Assembly: GCA_032622095.1 (NCBI GenBank)
Contig: CP136068.1
Coordinates: 164,381,465-164,445,464 of the forward strand
From: Siphonodentalium dalli
Taxonomy: Eukaryota; Mollusca; Scaphopoda; Gadilida; Siphonodentaliidae
Reading direction: 5' to 3'
Length of the DNA: 64,000 bases
Shown here: positions 1 through 11,053 of the stretch, piece by piece
Layout: every line of letters starts with the position of its first letter
Numbering within the stretch: position 1 is the first letter of the stretch
The notes under the pieces: model-generated
What the model saw: the letters and a program-made list of their open reading frames with translations, nothing else
The model's database searches: none
What the model was told of the DNA's origin: nothing
Made by a program: the position numbers and the translations under genes

Positions 1-563
1 TGTGAGTTTTCCAGACAAAAATATAGGTCAAATTCAAGGTTCCGGTCCAAATATTTTTCACTGACTTATGACTCTTTTCGACCAATACTACAATTTAGTG
101 TCACTGCCATTGTTTGTTTGTGTACAGTTCATAAAAGCACACCGGCGTATTTTGCCACACCCAGCGTAGCGTTATTCTTTCAATCAGTGGTTAGAGCACA
201 ACAATAAATTAGCCTGGTTTAGGCCAATATATAAACAATGCTAGATTTACATCTCCACATTTTTAGTCCCATCCTCATTTTTTTTTAGTTGGATGTTTTG
301 TATAAAAAAAAATTCTCATGCCTTAACCATCAAATTACATTTCAGTGACCCATTAATCAGTCTATTTTGATCAAATTGGACAATCTATATCACCTTGTAT
401 TACATAAGATAGGATACTACTTCACTATTTAGAAATGTCCGTGACCATTTATGTTAGGAAGAATAAAATATAAAATATAAAATTCACCCTCCCGCCCCAT
501 TTTTCTGATAAAGATGTGGATGTAAACTAGCTGTTTATTTATATTGGCCTGCTGTGTGGGATA
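1..563. other. No gene seen; flank or intron of the GRG-protein gene
   Basis: AT-rich sequence with no ORF of note, no RNA gene and no clean repeat boundary. It lies upstream of the first recognised exon, so it is probably intron of the same + strand gene, whose 5' part is outside the window. Confidence 0.5.
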
Positions 564-656
564 GCAGAATGAGGTGCTCAGAGGATGAATTTGGTGATGC
601 TAGCCCACCTTGTGGGGTAGCATCACTAAATTCACCCTCTGAGCACCTCATTCTGC
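564..656. repeat. Short hairpin repeat, family H, copy 1
   Basis: An almost perfect inverted repeat: the left arm starts gcagaatgaggtgctcagag and the right arm is its complement ending acctcattctgc. Related hairpins (consensus gaatgaggtccccagaggg) lie near 12077, 15218, 16083, 30272 and 30680. In longer copies the hairpin is followed by a second one beginning gaagttcccaaatggtgaat. This looks like a non-autonomous fold-back element; no superfamily can be assigned. Confidence 0.7.
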
Positions 657-758
657 AAATGGCAGACACACTATAAATAGGCTTGAAATACACCAATCAA
701 GTTAAATAGATTTACTATTATTACAATATCAAGGAAAAAGTTGTAGGTGGTCTTTTAA

Positions 759-1017
759 CCCTTTAACGATGGGAGCTGCACTGGTGATACTAATTAAAAA
801 CTATAAAAATCATGTGCCATTCTCTTATATATACGAGTCTCTAATAGTGAGCCTCACATATATAAGAGAATGCACTGGCTTACAAGGTCAATGTAAATAT
901 CATTTGGCCAATGCATTCCCTTATATATGCGAGGCCCTTTGGGAGACTTATATAAATAAGAGAATACATTGGCACAGGGTTTTTACATAATTCCAGGAAG
1001 CTCCAGTCATGGAAGGG
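759..1017. mobile_element. TTAA-type MITE carrying shared hairpin, copy 1
   Basis: Preceded by TTAA, starts CCCTTTAACGATGGGAGCT and ends with the imperfect complement (agctccagtcatggaaggg) followed by TTAT, a degenerate TTAA. TTAA target sites and CCCTT ends are typical of piggyBac-like DNA transposons, so a non-autonomous piggyBac-like element is inferred. The interior holds two degenerate copies of the hairpin arm (cattctcttatatatgcgag) seen in many other elements here. The ORF across it is a by-product of the palindrome. Confidence 0.6.
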
Positions 1018-1134
1018 TTATATTATTTACACCTTATTTAAACAAATTTCTAACAGAAGTCACTCCTCTGTATATGATAAGTTAACGTGGGTCCCTGGGT
1101 ACAGGTCTACTGAGAAATCACTCTTCTTAATGTA

Positions 1135-1341
1135 CAGTAATGCCCTACATAATCGACTCCTTAATCACACCAGAATTATGGGTAATTTTTCAGAATTTAG
1201 TTGGAAATATGGCTTGTTGCCATTCATCGGAAAGCTCTCACTGAGAGAATGAATGACAACAAGCCATATTTCTGACTAAATCCTGAAAAATTACCCATAA
1301 TTCTGCTGTAGTCAAGGAGTTGATTATTTAGGGCATTACTG
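1135..1341. mobile_element. TA-flanked fold-back MITE (Tc1/mariner-like), copy 1
   Basis: Flanked by TA on both sides. Ends are CAGTAATGCCCTA and its complement TAGGGCATTACTG, and the arms are complementary almost to the centre. TA duplication plus CAGT ends suggests the Tc1/mariner superfamily. Other copies are at 30492-30600 (half), 30929-31134 and 38817-38982, with a fragment at 34611-34655. Confidence 0.75.
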
Positions 1342-1403
1342 TAGAACATCCAGGCTGGTTCCAGTTCTGGTTCTTATTTAAATTCATGTCTTATTTCCTA
1401 CAG

Positions 1404-1466
1404 GTGTGAATACCATGAAGACATTGACTGTAAATATTGTGCTCTAGGAGTCGTCAACAGATATGC
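1404..1466 (+). CDS. Exon 1 (first in window) of unrecognised GRG-rich protein gene
   Basis: A 63-nt internal exon. Acceptor cttatttcctacag and donor GTGAGT are both strong. It is read with one nt completing the previous codon, giving CEYHEDIDCKYCALGVVNRY and two leftover nt. These join the single entry nt of the exon at 4148 to make an Ala codon. The C-x2-H / C-x2-C spacing could be part of a small zinc-binding motif, but I cannot assign it. The real start of the gene must lie upstream of the window. The phase match with the next exon is the main support. Confidence 0.5.
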
Positions 1467-1551
1467 GTGAGTTTTATACCTGATCCATGATTTTTCCTTA
1501 TTTAGTGGGTTGATTGGAAATCTGGTTCGTCCTCTTTTCTATTGATAACCG

Positions 1552-1803
1552 TCTTATGTATGCCCATAGTATGTATCTCCATAGTTCATGTACCGACACA
1601 TAAGGTCTTATGTGTATCCATAGTTCATGTGCCGACACATAAGATCTTATGTATGTCCATAGTTCATGTGCCGACACAAGGTCTTATGTATGTCCATAGT
1701 TCATTTGCCGTTACATAAGGTCTTTTGTATGTCCATTATTCATGTGCCAACACATAAGGTCTTATGTATGTCCATAGTTCATGTGCCGATACATAAGGTC
1801 ATA
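1552..1803. repeat. About 40-bp tandem repeat (six copies)
   Basis: The phrase tatgtccatagttcatgtg, followed by ccgacacataagg, recurs about every 40 bp with a few substitutions. It lies in intron 1 immediately before the SINE. No coding potential. Confidence 0.8.
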
Positions 1804-1820
1804 CAAATAAAAATAATTGA

Positions 1821-2257
1821 TTCTCCGTGGTCCAGTGGTTAGCGCGTTGGACTTGTCTTCGCTGTCAACACAGCGAGGCGAGTTCGCGGCTGGCTGGTGG
1901 TCTGTTATGAGTTTCCACACAGCTGTGGCTTGGCCGACTTGAGCGATGTGCAATTGTTGGATTGTACACTGTTTGAATCTCGCGCCAAGTTGTGACCCTT
2001 GAGCAAAGGTCGCTCGTACTGTGTCTGCTTTGCACCACCCATGCATTACAAGGGTACCTGATAATGAGCAGTGAAAGATCTTGTCAGTATGCTAGCCATA
2101 TGGTATCCTCGCATACTCCCGGCTGTACCTCCCCCTGTCCCCGGGGAGCAGTAGATGGTTACTGAATGTTCAGGCTCATCAGGGTAATAATTGTAAAACT
2201 TTGAGCGCTTTGGGCCTCATGGGAAAGGCGCTTTACAAATGCTATACATTATTAATA
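1821..2257 (+). mobile_element. tRNA-derived SINE
   Basis: The 5' part resembles a tRNA gene: an A-box-like segment in tccagtggttagcgcgttgg and a B-box-like segment gcgagttcgcggctgg about 45 nt on. The body is followed by a tail with gagcgctttgggcctcat and gcgctttacaaatgc, a 3' end style shared with L2-type LINEs. No tRNA cloverleaf can be completed, so it is a SINE and not a functional tRNA. It is one of the few GC-rich segments in intron 1. Confidence 0.7.
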
Positions 2258-3029
2258 TATTTTCAATTAGTGAGAGGTAGGATTTTATTTTTATTTTGTA
2301 TTTATTTGTTGTGATAAAGTTGACCTGAAATTTGTGTACATTATACCCCTAGCATTGTTAAAACAACAAACTGTGAGTTAATTAAAAATTATTTAATACT
2401 GAAAAAAGAAATTATTTCACACTCGGTGAATAATTGTATAATGGGAATTCTCTGAATATACATGTGTCAAATATACCAAAGGTCCCAATTGGAAAAACAC
2501 TGGTTCCAAAAAGTGTATGTGGCAGTGTATGGGTCCTTTGATATATTTATATGAATAGTGTGCACAGATATCTATTCAATGAACCATCTATTTCATTTAA
2601 ACAGGGTGGCATGTGAGGATCGATATAACTATTGACCATGGTCATGATGGCTTATTGTTTTGCAATCAAAAGCAACATGATTTGTTGTTATTTAAATCAA
2701 ATTTTCAGACACATGTGTTTTCTGGTTGCTTTAAATTCACGGAATTATTTTTACTTCAGATAAGGACATAATCGATTTGCAGTCTCATAATCATCGTTCA
2801 CACATGATCCGTGAGAACACGTAAAACAGTATTTTAAAAAACCCATTATCGACGTCGCATATCTTTTTGGCTTTCGTTCCTGATTTTCGTATTTAATGAT
2901 TGTTCTTCAACCCAGTGAAGGTCCATATTTCAACCTTAATCGTGGTTGGCTAACACCACATCTTTAATAAACCATCATACTTAAAGCTTTCAGTCATTCA
3001 TATGATTATACTTCGATTTTGTCATGACA
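2258..3029. other. Intron 1, no feature seen
   Basis: AT-rich intronic DNA with no clear ORF, repeat boundary or RNA structure. Confidence 0.5.
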
Positions 3030-3860
3030 CTGCACCATGTCACCTATTTTCGTTTTGGTAATTCTAAAAGTTATTTTTTATGAATTTTATATCCAAATTG
3101 ACAACACACACTGTCATTGTTACATACTAATTAAATGCAGTGTCTCTCTATGGCAAAATTATTTTCATTAGTTGATCGCCGCTAGTTAAGTCCGGAATCA
3201 AGAAGTAAATATTTACAATTGAGTGCAGTTCAGACAAAGTTTTCTATGGAGTGATACAGTCATTTTGCTTGAGATGTTCAGTGATGATAGTAGAATGCCG
3301 CCTGAATACTAACTTATCAGTTTCACCCACCCGAACAAGTCCATAATTTGTCTTTAACCCTTTCATGAGCTTCCTGAATTTTTGCGAAAATCCTGTGCCA
3401 TAGGTCGCCTTGCATATATAAGAAAATGCATTGGCCTAACAAATTTTATATTATTTTTTATAATGGTTAAAAAATGTAAGAAAAAATGAAAAAAGATTGT
3501 TAAAAAATGTAAGAAATCATGATAAAAACTGATAAAAATTGTTAAAGACATATTATGGACTTGTTTGGGTGCGTGAAATTGATAAGTTAGTACTCAGGCA
3601 CTTGGGGAATTTAGCATCCTACTAAACTCGCCGAAAATTTCAAAGATATCGATCATACCACTCCATAGAAAACATCGTCTGAACTATACTCAAAATGTCA
3701 ATATTTACATCTCGATTCGGGACGAAACTATCGGCGATAATCTAACACAAATGATTTTGCCATCAAGCGTCATTGTATTTAATTAATATATAAGAATGAC
3801 GGTGCATATCGTCAATTTGGATTAATATTCATAACAAATAACTACTATAAGACAGATTAT
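3030..3860. repeat. Long fold-back repeat with about 330-bp arms
   Basis: The left arm (about 3030-3357) and right arm (about 3542-3860) are diverged inverted copies; examples are ttctatggagtg versus cactccatagaa, and gtccataatttgtctttaa versus ttaaagacatattatggac. A solo arm-like copy in right-arm orientation lies at 58003-58375, and a poorer one near 31270-31620. The end of the arm (gtttcacatcacttt) and part of its body resemble the 3' region of the Helitron at 49240-49491, so a Helitron-related origin is possible. Confidence 0.65.
3358..3541. mobile_element. Degenerate TTAA-type MITE at the centre of the fold-back
   Basis: Lies between TTAA at 3354-3357 and TTAA at 3542-3545. The left end CCCTTTCATGAGCTTCCTG matches the complement of the right end of the 759-1017 element, and one half of the shared hairpin (catatataagaaaatgcatt) is present. 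The expected right terminus is not recognisable, so the copy is truncated or rearranged. Confidence 0.5.
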
Positions 3861-4147
3861 TCTCAATTTCCATGTGATCACCGTACTGGAGTGTTTCACA
3901 TCACTTTAAAGAATGTAAGAACAAAATTATAATATGTCTTTAAGGCCCCTAATGTGATAAATTTAACAATAGATCAACTGACCTCTCTTCCAAAACAATA
4001 TCTATAAACTAATGTCAACAAATTTTAAATTCTATTCTGTCAGATTGACTCTTTTAGGCAAAACAAAAAACTTTGATGTGGAACACTTTTCTACTCTTTA
4101 TTGTAAACTTGAGATACATTGTCAATGACCTCTGACCTCTCTTCCAG

Positions 4148-4364
4148 CTATGCTTTATCAGATGCCTTGTCATCGAAATATGGTTTCAAACTGACAAAGA
4201 AGTGCCACCTCCCTGCGAGAGATGAAGACTTTGTGGCATCCGTCGTTCTCCCGACAGGCAGGGCAGAGCCAGAGCCGAAGAACCAGTTCAGGAGCACGAC
4301 CGGACCGAAGAAAAGGGCCCAACAGAGGGAGCCACCGCCTCCACAAAGAACCGAACCTCAGTCT
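4148..4364 (+). CDS. Exon 2 of unrecognised GRG-rich protein gene
   Basis: A 217-nt exon with acceptor ctgacctctcttccag and donor GTATGT. One entry nt completes an Ala codon and the exon ends in phase 0. It encodes about 72 residues beginning YALSDALSSKYGFKLTKKCH and ending in a basic, proline-rich stretch (RAQQREPPPPQRTEPQS). The first half looks folded; the second half looks disordered. I recognise no domain. Codon 3 positions are more GC-rich than the flanking introns. The last 45 nt and the donor are copied five more times downstream. The extended ORF meets TAG at about 4406, so use of any copied donor would add a premature stop. Confidence 0.65.
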
Positions 4365-4815
4365 GTATGTTTATGCCATTTAAAAATAATTTACCTTATT
4401 GGCTAGTACCAGTAGAGGGAGCCACAACCTCCGCTAAGAACCAAACCTGCGTCGGTATGTTTACAGTATGTTAAAATAATTTACCTTATTAGCTAGTACC
4501 ACAAAAGGGAGCCACGACCTCTGCTAAGAACCAAATCTGTGTCGGTATGTTTACGCCATTTAAAAATAATTTACCTTATTAGCTAGTACCACAAAAGGGA
4601 GCCACTTCCTCTGCTAAGAACCGAACCTGTGTCGGTATGTTTACGCCATATAAAAATAATTTACCTTATTAGCTAGTTAGAGTAGAGGGATCCACCACCT
4701 CCGCTAAGAACAAACCTTTCTCTATGTTTATGCCATGTAAAAATAATTTACCTTATCAGCTAGTACCAGTAGAGGAAGCCATGATCTCCACTAAGAACCG
4801 ATCCTTGTCTATATG
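4320..4815 (+). repeat. 90-bp tandem repeat made of exon 2 end plus its donor and intron start
   Basis: Six units. Each has an exon-derived half (agagggagccaccgcctcc ... gaacc) and an intron-derived half (gtatgtttatgccatt ... gctagtacc). GTATGT occurs at 4365 (real donor), 4455, 4545 and 4635; in the last two units it has decayed to ctatgt and atatgt. Spacing is 90 bp for the first four. Copies differ from each other by several substitutions. Confidence 0.9.
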
Positions 4816-4929
4816 TTTACACCCAGGGAGTAATCTTGGGCTAATTTGGGCGTGCCGGTTAGGTGAATTTGGGCGGCTTGAAAATGCTTGATTTGGCAAT
4901 CTGGGGGGCTCAATTCATTAGCCATATTT

Positions 4930-5160
4930 GCAGGTCAGTAATCGTCAGTGATCGTCATTGATCGTCAGTGATCGTCAGTAATCGTTGTTCTGGCATGTAG
5001 ATAGGATCATTACTATACAAATATGCCAATCGTGACTGGAAAGCAGCCCCTTTATCCCGCATGGAAAGCAGCCCCTTTATCCCGCATGGAAAGCAGCCCC
5101 TTTATCCCGCATGGAAAGCAGCCCCTTTATCCCGCATGGAAAGCAGCCCCTTTATCCCAC
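4930..5160. repeat. Two short tandem repeats (about 10-bp and 25-bp units)
   Basis: At 4930-4985 the phrase gatcgtcagt is repeated about five times. At 5036-5160 the unit aagcagcccctttatcccgc followed by atgga (25 bp) is repeated five times almost perfectly. The period is not divisible by three, so the open frame across it is accidental. Confidence 0.85.
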
Positions 5161-5399
5161 ATGTGTTGCCATGAGTGTTGGATAGTAGCACACGATGATT
5201 TATCATCTAACAGCCATCGATTGGGAGCAACATTCCCGCCCCGCTCACTCAGTCAAACTCATCGAACACACAGAAGGCAGAAATTAAAAAGACCATAGAC
5301 TTACGTGTCAATCGCTTTTATAGCGAAAAGACGGTCACATGATCTGTCGGAAGTTGAACCTAATTGGGGTTTGACCGTGCGTCGTACTGTAGGTATTTC

Positions 5400-5960
5400 G
5401 TACCGATTTTTAAAAACTTCTTCTAGAATCTTGCAAGCAAGAAATATATAACCATTAGTTCATTCAGTGTCCAAGATACTTATTAGGAGATACATATTTT
5501 GGGTAAAAAATATTATATTTTACCATATAGTTCAGTGGGCAAGATATATATACCGTAAATCATACAGTTGAAATACATTTGCAGACAAAATACAATATTT
5601 TTCAAAATAAGTAAAATAGATATCTCCTAGAAGTATCTTGCCCACTGAACTCTGAGCTCCCTCCCAGGAATGTCCTAATGGGGAGAAATAGAGGTTGAGT
5701 CAATCTGGCGATTGGTTTTGGTGGAATCGGAGATCACGTGGCCGGATATTACAGGTCGTCATCAACCATGATAAAATGTACCATAGAATTTTCGTACCGT
5801 TTTCAACTCAGGGGTTGTTAACCCTTCCTAGTTAAATTGGAATATACCATATAGTTCAGTGGGCAAGATAACTTTGATGGAGATATATATTTTACTTATT
5901 TTGAAAAATATTGTATTTTGTCTGCAAATGTATTTCAACTGTATTATTTACGCACGCATT
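5400..5960. repeat. Inverted repeat pair with shared 'gttcagtgggcaag' phrase
   Basis: The segment aaatacatttgcagacaaaa at about 5570-5630 recurs inverted at about 5890-5945 (ttttgtctgcaaatgtattt). The phrase accatatagttcagtgggca occurs at about 5523 and 5847, and its complement at about 5637. A rearranged palindromic element is likely; no target duplication is clear. Confidence 0.6.
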
Positions 5961-6589
5961 TGCTGCATACAATAAAGTTATAGATTGATGACTAAAATCA
6001 GATGGGTTCGCAATTGTGAGAGATAGTTTGATATCGGTGGCTGTTGTATTCTATTTCCTGCCATTATCAAAACAAGTGCGCACAAGAGACATACTAGTAA
6101 AGTTTTGTCTTTTTTCCCGCGAAATATTTGACTACCTACATTCAGTAGTCTGTGTTGATTGAGTGGGTGTCTAGTCTAGTACACTGAAAGCAATCTGTGT
6201 TGATTGAGTGGGTGTCTAGTACAATGAAAGCAAATGAAATGAAAGGATTTTCTCACCACATCCACTACATGCCCACTTACGATAGTAAAATGTTTTATTT
6301 GCGGAAAGCTGACAATATAATTACTGAAATCTAAACGTAGTGTTGGTGCACAGCCATGAGTTGTGCTGCGATCATTCCGCGGTGGTTAAAGAAAGAGCAC
6401 CCCTGTCGGACCTGAATAAGAAGGAAAATACATTTTTTACCAGAGTTATGGCCCTTAGTTTGTCGCGTTTGATATGTTTGTTAGCGCGATTGCAAACTTC
6501 ACCTGATTCCATTCATATGGATTATTCACAACAATATCTCAATCAAGTTCAAAAACCATGTTTGTGCGATTTTATTAGTCGAGTTTTTT
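5961..6589. other. Intron 2, little seen
   Basis: Contains a roughly 35-bp direct duplication (ctgtgttgattgagtgggtg at 6150 and 6192). The ORF at 6340-6654 has no recognisable protein features and runs into the 161-bp repeat below. Confidence 0.4.
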
Positions 6590-7945
6590 TCCAAAACTCG
6601 ACTTATAGTTTGATGAGGGACGGCGGGCGGGCGGGCGGCGTGTTTTGCTTATAACTCAACCGTTTTGGTGTGTGAGTACATATCCATGCACGTAAGCTGC
6701 AGACAAAAAAATCGGGTTTGTCTGCACATTTATTACAGAGTTATGGCCCTTTGAATTTTTAGCTCGTTAGCGCGATAACTTCAACAAACGTTATCCGATT
6801 TGATTGAAATTTGGTATATAGGTGTCTCCCAAGAATATCTCAGATGAGTTCGAAAACCGGCCTGGTCCGGTAAAATTTGATAGAGTTATGGCCCTTAATT
6901 AGTCATTTTTCACGAATTTTTAGCTCGTTAGCGCGATAACTTCAACAAACGTTATCCGATTTGATTGAAATTTGGTATATAGGTGTCTCCCAAGAATATC
7001 TCGGATGAGTTCGAAAACCGGCCTCGTCCGATAAAATTTGATAGAGTTATGGCCCTTAATTAGTCATTTTTCACGAATTTTCAGCTCGTTAGCGCGATAA
7101 CTTCAACAAACGTTATCCGATTTGATTGAAATTTGGTATATAGGTGTCTCCCAAGAATATCTCGGATGAGTTCGAAAACCGGCCTGGTCCGATAAAATTT
7201 GATATAGTTATGGCCCTTAATTAGTCATTTTTTCACAAATTTTCAGCTCGTTAGCACGATAATTTAACAAACATCATCCTATTTGATTGAAATTTTGATA
7301 TATAGGTGTCTCCCAAGAATACCTCGGACGAGTTTACCTGAGTTATGGCACTCAGTTCTGAGTTATGGTTCTTAACTGTCCCTATTCTTAACCTTTCATT
7401 AACTGCAATATGCATAACATTTTTCAAATTATCCCCTCTGCAAGTTGAGCTACTGTGTTATTATCCCCCGCCAAATTATACGTGTAGGAATGGGTTCCGT
7501 CCGTCCCGAATTTGTAAGAGTCATAACTTGAACAAATGTCAATGGATTTCAAAGAGTTTTGGTATATGAGTTCACCTGACCATTACCTAGATTGAGTTCG
7601 CAAGCCAGGTCCGGCCGGATATTTTTACCGGAGTTATTGGACTTTGTTTATTATTTATCATCGAATTTACCAAATAGCAAATAGACATCACAGGCCTCAT
7701 TTCCACAAATGTCAACGGATTTAAAAGATTTTTGTTATATGAGTTCACATGACCAGTATCTAGAACGAGTTCGCAAAACAGGTCCGGCCGGATATTTTCA
7801 GCAGAGTTATTGGACTTTGTTCAGCTTTGTTTATTATTTTTGGTGCAAATGGACGACATCACATGGCTAATTTCCACAAATGTCCCTACCTAAAATGAGT
7901 TCGCAAGCCAGGCTTTTTGACAAAATCCCACCTCTTGTTTAGCAC
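6590..7945 (+). repeat. Tandem-cored repeats with 'gagttatggccctt' (161-bp unit), plus related element
   Basis: The block agctcgttagcgcgataact ... gtgtctcccaagaatatctc recurs about every 161 bp at roughly 6762, 6921, 7082 and 7244. A related block starting tattatcccccgcc at 7461 and ending cacctcttgttt at 7940 has internal copies of gagttcgcaa. Start and end resemble the element at 28408-29490, suggesting one family of tandem-cored non-autonomous elements. No coding. Confidence 0.7.
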
Positions 7946-8153
7946 ATACTGAGAACGCAAACATTATTGAGAATGCACTTCCCCAACTGCACAATTCGGC
8001 GGGGGATACCGTCGTCTTCGACTGCTTGTTGACACATTAATTTATGTTCTACATTAATTAGTGAGTTAAGTTGGAAATATTCTATATTGCGTTCTTATTC
8101 CTCCTCCCAATGTAAACATTTGTTCGCGATTCAGATGAGCCATGTTCTTTAAA

Positions 8154-8353
8154 GGGGTACTGTACACTAAATCCGGCCATTTATGGGACCATCTCCTTTT
8201 ATACTCAACAGAATATATGCTACAAATGAGTGAATTTGAGCCATGGATGAGTGCAAAATACACTCATGTGCTCTATGAAATATGAACGATGTAAACAAAA
8301 TGGTAGTTATAATGAAAATTAATTTATGACTCGAGTCGGTGTACAGTACCCAT
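8154..8353. mobile_element. TTAA-type MITE, family 2 (AGGGGTACTG ends), short copy
   Basis: Flanked by TTAA on both sides. Starts AGGGGTACTGTACACTAAAT and ends GGTGTACAGTACCCAT. The interior has ttataatgaaaattaattta. A 1.2-kb relative at 58595-59802 has the same ends and an expanded hairpin array inside. Probable piggyBac-like non-autonomous element. Confidence 0.7.
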
Positions 8354-8431
8354 TTAAAAACAAATAGTTGCATTCAAAATAATTAATGTCTTTTGTAAGA
8401 TCCAATATAGGTACTATGTTTCCCCTTTCAG

Positions 8432-8513
8432 GTTAAAAGATACGAGTTTAATGAGGAAGATGATGACGAGAATGAAGATGAATACCAGAAACTTAGAAGG
8501 CCAAATCTGCCAG
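8432..8513 (+). CDS. Exon 3 of unrecognised GRG-rich protein gene (acidic segment)
   Basis: An 82-nt exon with acceptor gtttcccctttcag and donor GTAAAT. It enters in phase 0, matching exon 2, and leaves one nt. It encodes VKRYEFNEEDDDENEDEYQK followed by LRRPNLP: ten Asp/Glu in a row of fourteen, then a short basic turn. This looks like a disordered acidic linker. The final 28 nt and donor region are copied twice more just downstream. Confidence 0.6.
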
Positions 8514-8618
8514 GTAAATATGAACTCAAAAGATCAGAAACTTAGGAGGCCAAATCTTCCAGATATATATGAACTCAAAATACCAGAAACTTAGGAGGCA
8601 AATCTCAAAAAGTTTAAA
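8486..8618 (+). repeat. 49-bp tandem repeat made of exon 3 end plus intron start
   Basis: cagaaacttagaaggccaaa at 8486 (coding) recurs at 8535 and 8584 as cagaaacttaggaggc..., each followed by a copy of the intron start (tatgaactcaaaa). The GT of the donor is lost in copies 2 and 3 (agatat, aaaaag), so they are probably not used for splicing. Confidence 0.85.
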
Positions 8619-8869
8619 GGGGTCTGATATCGATAATATATAGAAAACTAAGTAATTTGAGTCAAAGATGTATTCTTTAGATGTTCAGATTATCTTAAAA
8701 TCAAAGTTAATAATTTGATATAAGTTTAATTTATGGCTGGAGTTATAAATTAAATTACAACTCCAAGACTAGATCGCAAAGCAATTTTATGCTTGGGGTT
8801 TCTTCGGCACCTGTTGAGTAAAAAAAAAAATTTAAATTGGTTTTTATTTTTTTCTAAATTATTAATTAT

Positions 8870-9450
8870 TAACTTTTTGCAAGACTAAATAATTTGGCAC
8901 ACCTGAGAGATCTCATCCGATCATTACCAAACTTCATATGGATCTTCGGGATGACCTCTGGACGGAAGTCATGAAATTTTTCCAAAATTCTCTGGAAAAA
9001 CATGGCCGCGAACAGCCATCTTGTATTTTACTCTTTTTATGACTAAATCCTTTGGCACAGCCTACATACCACCTGCCTCATTCAATCATCACCAATCTTC
9101 ATAGGTTACTTTGGGGTGACCTCTAGATGGGAGCCGTCATTTTTTTTCCGAAACTCATCTTGGATTTCAAATTAGAATCCAACGCTGCACCCTGCAGTCC
9201 GCATTTATGAAAGAATTGTTTACAGGCATGTTTTGGATCACCTCCAGATAGGAGCTATCAAATTTGAACGATTAAAAACATGGTCACCGGCAGCCAATTT
9301 GGATTTCACTCTTTGCATGACTTCATTGAAAAAACCAACAGCCATCTTGGATTTTACTCTCTATATGACTAAATCCTTTGGTGCACCCAAGAGGCCAACT
9401 CCCTCATCTGATCAGCACCAAACATCATATGGATTTTTGGGGTGACCTCT
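8870..9450 (+). repeat. Degenerate units of the 'catggccgccagcagcc' array family
   Basis: Contains diverged versions of the 155-165-bp unit found at 34.9 and 41.9 kb: gactaaatcctttggc, tcatatggat, gaaaaacatggccgc, agccatcttggattttac. About four units, strongly decayed. No gene. Confidence 0.6.
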
Positions 9451-9456
9451 AGATGG

Positions 9457-10892
9457 GTGTATAAGTCGCATCTTTTTTACCTGAATATATAGCCCAGAAT
9501 ATTGGTGCGCCTTATACAACGGTAACTCAAAATGGGGGTGAAATCTTGACTCATTTTCGGGGAGTTTGAGCCACGACCATAAGTACACGTGTCGCGAAGA
9601 CAAGGAGATATTCACAGCAAATATCGGCGGAGATTCAGCCACAAAAACTCTCCATAAAGAAGGATAATATTCTTTGAATTAAAATATTGAACAAAGTTAT
9701 CTTACTCTTCACTATTATTAACTTTTATTCCCAAAATCCCGGAAAAAAAGTGTGATATAACCGGATATGTGCTAAACCGAAAGTACAAATTCTGAATTAA
9801 CAACAAAATGGACTCGTCTTACGAACAAAATGTACTCGTCTTACGGTTTCACCTCTAAAAGAAATGGACACATTACACCATTTATTAAAAGTTAAGAAGC
9901 AAAAAACTTAAGGTCAAACTAAGTAAAATGCACATGAAGTACAACGGATATGAGCGAAACCGAAAGTACAAAATGGACTCGTCTTACGATTTTACCAGCA
10001 AAAGAAATGGACGCATTCCGCTCTCTTTATTTGGCATGTGCTTTGTGCTGTCCGATTTAGTGTTATATAACAGCTGTGTGATTATATATATTCAATTAGG
10101 CCCATTGAAATAAAGTAAACGTGATTGCATATTTGTTTTGACAAACTATTACAGTGAATGAATACCCATCGATGTGTCTATCAAACAACCAACACTGTAT
10201 TGTTATTCAAGGCATGTGAGCTGATTAATAGTCAGGCAGTGTGACCCGCACTAAAATAACTGTGGATATAATTCGTCCATTGTTTGATTGGACGTCGGCG
10301 ATTTCAATTTCGGCGTCTTTGATCTCTGCGAACATGTGTGCAAGGTTTATGTTGTGTTGCGTTAATACAGTTCATTAAGTACTCAAGTCTTTTTTATGAG
10401 CAGAAGTACTCAGTATGATGCTTATGCAGTTATAAAAACGCCAATGCTATATATTAGGGGGGGGGGTCAAAATTAAGTTTATTAGACATACATTTATTTT
10501 AATAATAATACAATGTTTGTTGGTAATCTTTACCACCCAAGAGGATTTAGATGAATCCAGAGAATGCACATGGTTGAACAAGAGGAATAACTCTACTTTT
10601 CTGGAATCCCCAAATCGAACGCATATTTATCGTAGTATTCACCTATATTTTGCCGCAATGTTTTATGTTTAAGAACAAACACTTGCACCCACTATTCATA
10701 GGATGAATAATAAGCAAACCTTGTAAAGATTTTCTAAACATTCTTTAATATAAAAAAATTTGGGAGGCATACTTACGTCGCTTACCCGACGATCCGCCGC
10801 CAACTCGACCGCCGAAAGTAGGTGCGCCTTATACACCGATAACTGGCAAAAGGGAGGGTTTTGGAGTGAAAAATAGGGGTGCGACTTATACA
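9457..10892. mobile_element. Possible 1.4-kb decayed DNA transposon
   Basis: gtgtataagtcgcatcttttt at 9457 faces its approximate complement ataggggtgcgacttatac at about 10873. Inside each end, ggtgcgccttatac occurs at 9504 and 10820. No target duplication or coding sequence was found; the interior contains repeated acggatatgagcgaaac-like phrases. Boundaries are tentative. Confidence 0.3.
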
Positions 10893-10981
10893 TGCATGCA
10901 ACTTATACACCGAAATTTACGGTAACAATAATTGTTTAATCAAGGATGTCTCTGATAACCACACATGTTTTTTCACTTCAG

Positions 10982-11053
10982 CATTCTTCCCTGTGAAGAA
11001 CCAATCGGCTGTTAACGTGCTAGACGATGAAGACTTTCCAACTTTAGGAGCAG
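10982..11053 (+). CDS. Exon 4 of unrecognised GRG-rich protein gene (DEDFPTLG motif)
   Basis: A 72-nt exon with acceptor atgttttttcacttcag and a weaker donor GTTTGT. Two entry nt pair with the one left by exon 3, making Ala; one nt is left over. It encodes FFPVKNQSAVNVLDDEDFPT then LGA(G). A 'DEDFP-(S/T/A)-L' motif is seen in several eukaryotic RNA-associated and translation-control proteins, but it is too short to name a family. No other exon candidate lies between exons 3 and 4. Confidence 0.6.

Noticed and set aside
1821-1895. A tRNA gene
   Set aside because: A- and B-box-like sequences are present but no acceptor stem or anticodon loop can be paired, and a SINE body follows.
5023-5298. 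Repeat-protein gene from the 25-bp tandem
   Set aside because: The 25-bp period cycles through all frames, giving an accidental ORF; splice or domain evidence is absent.
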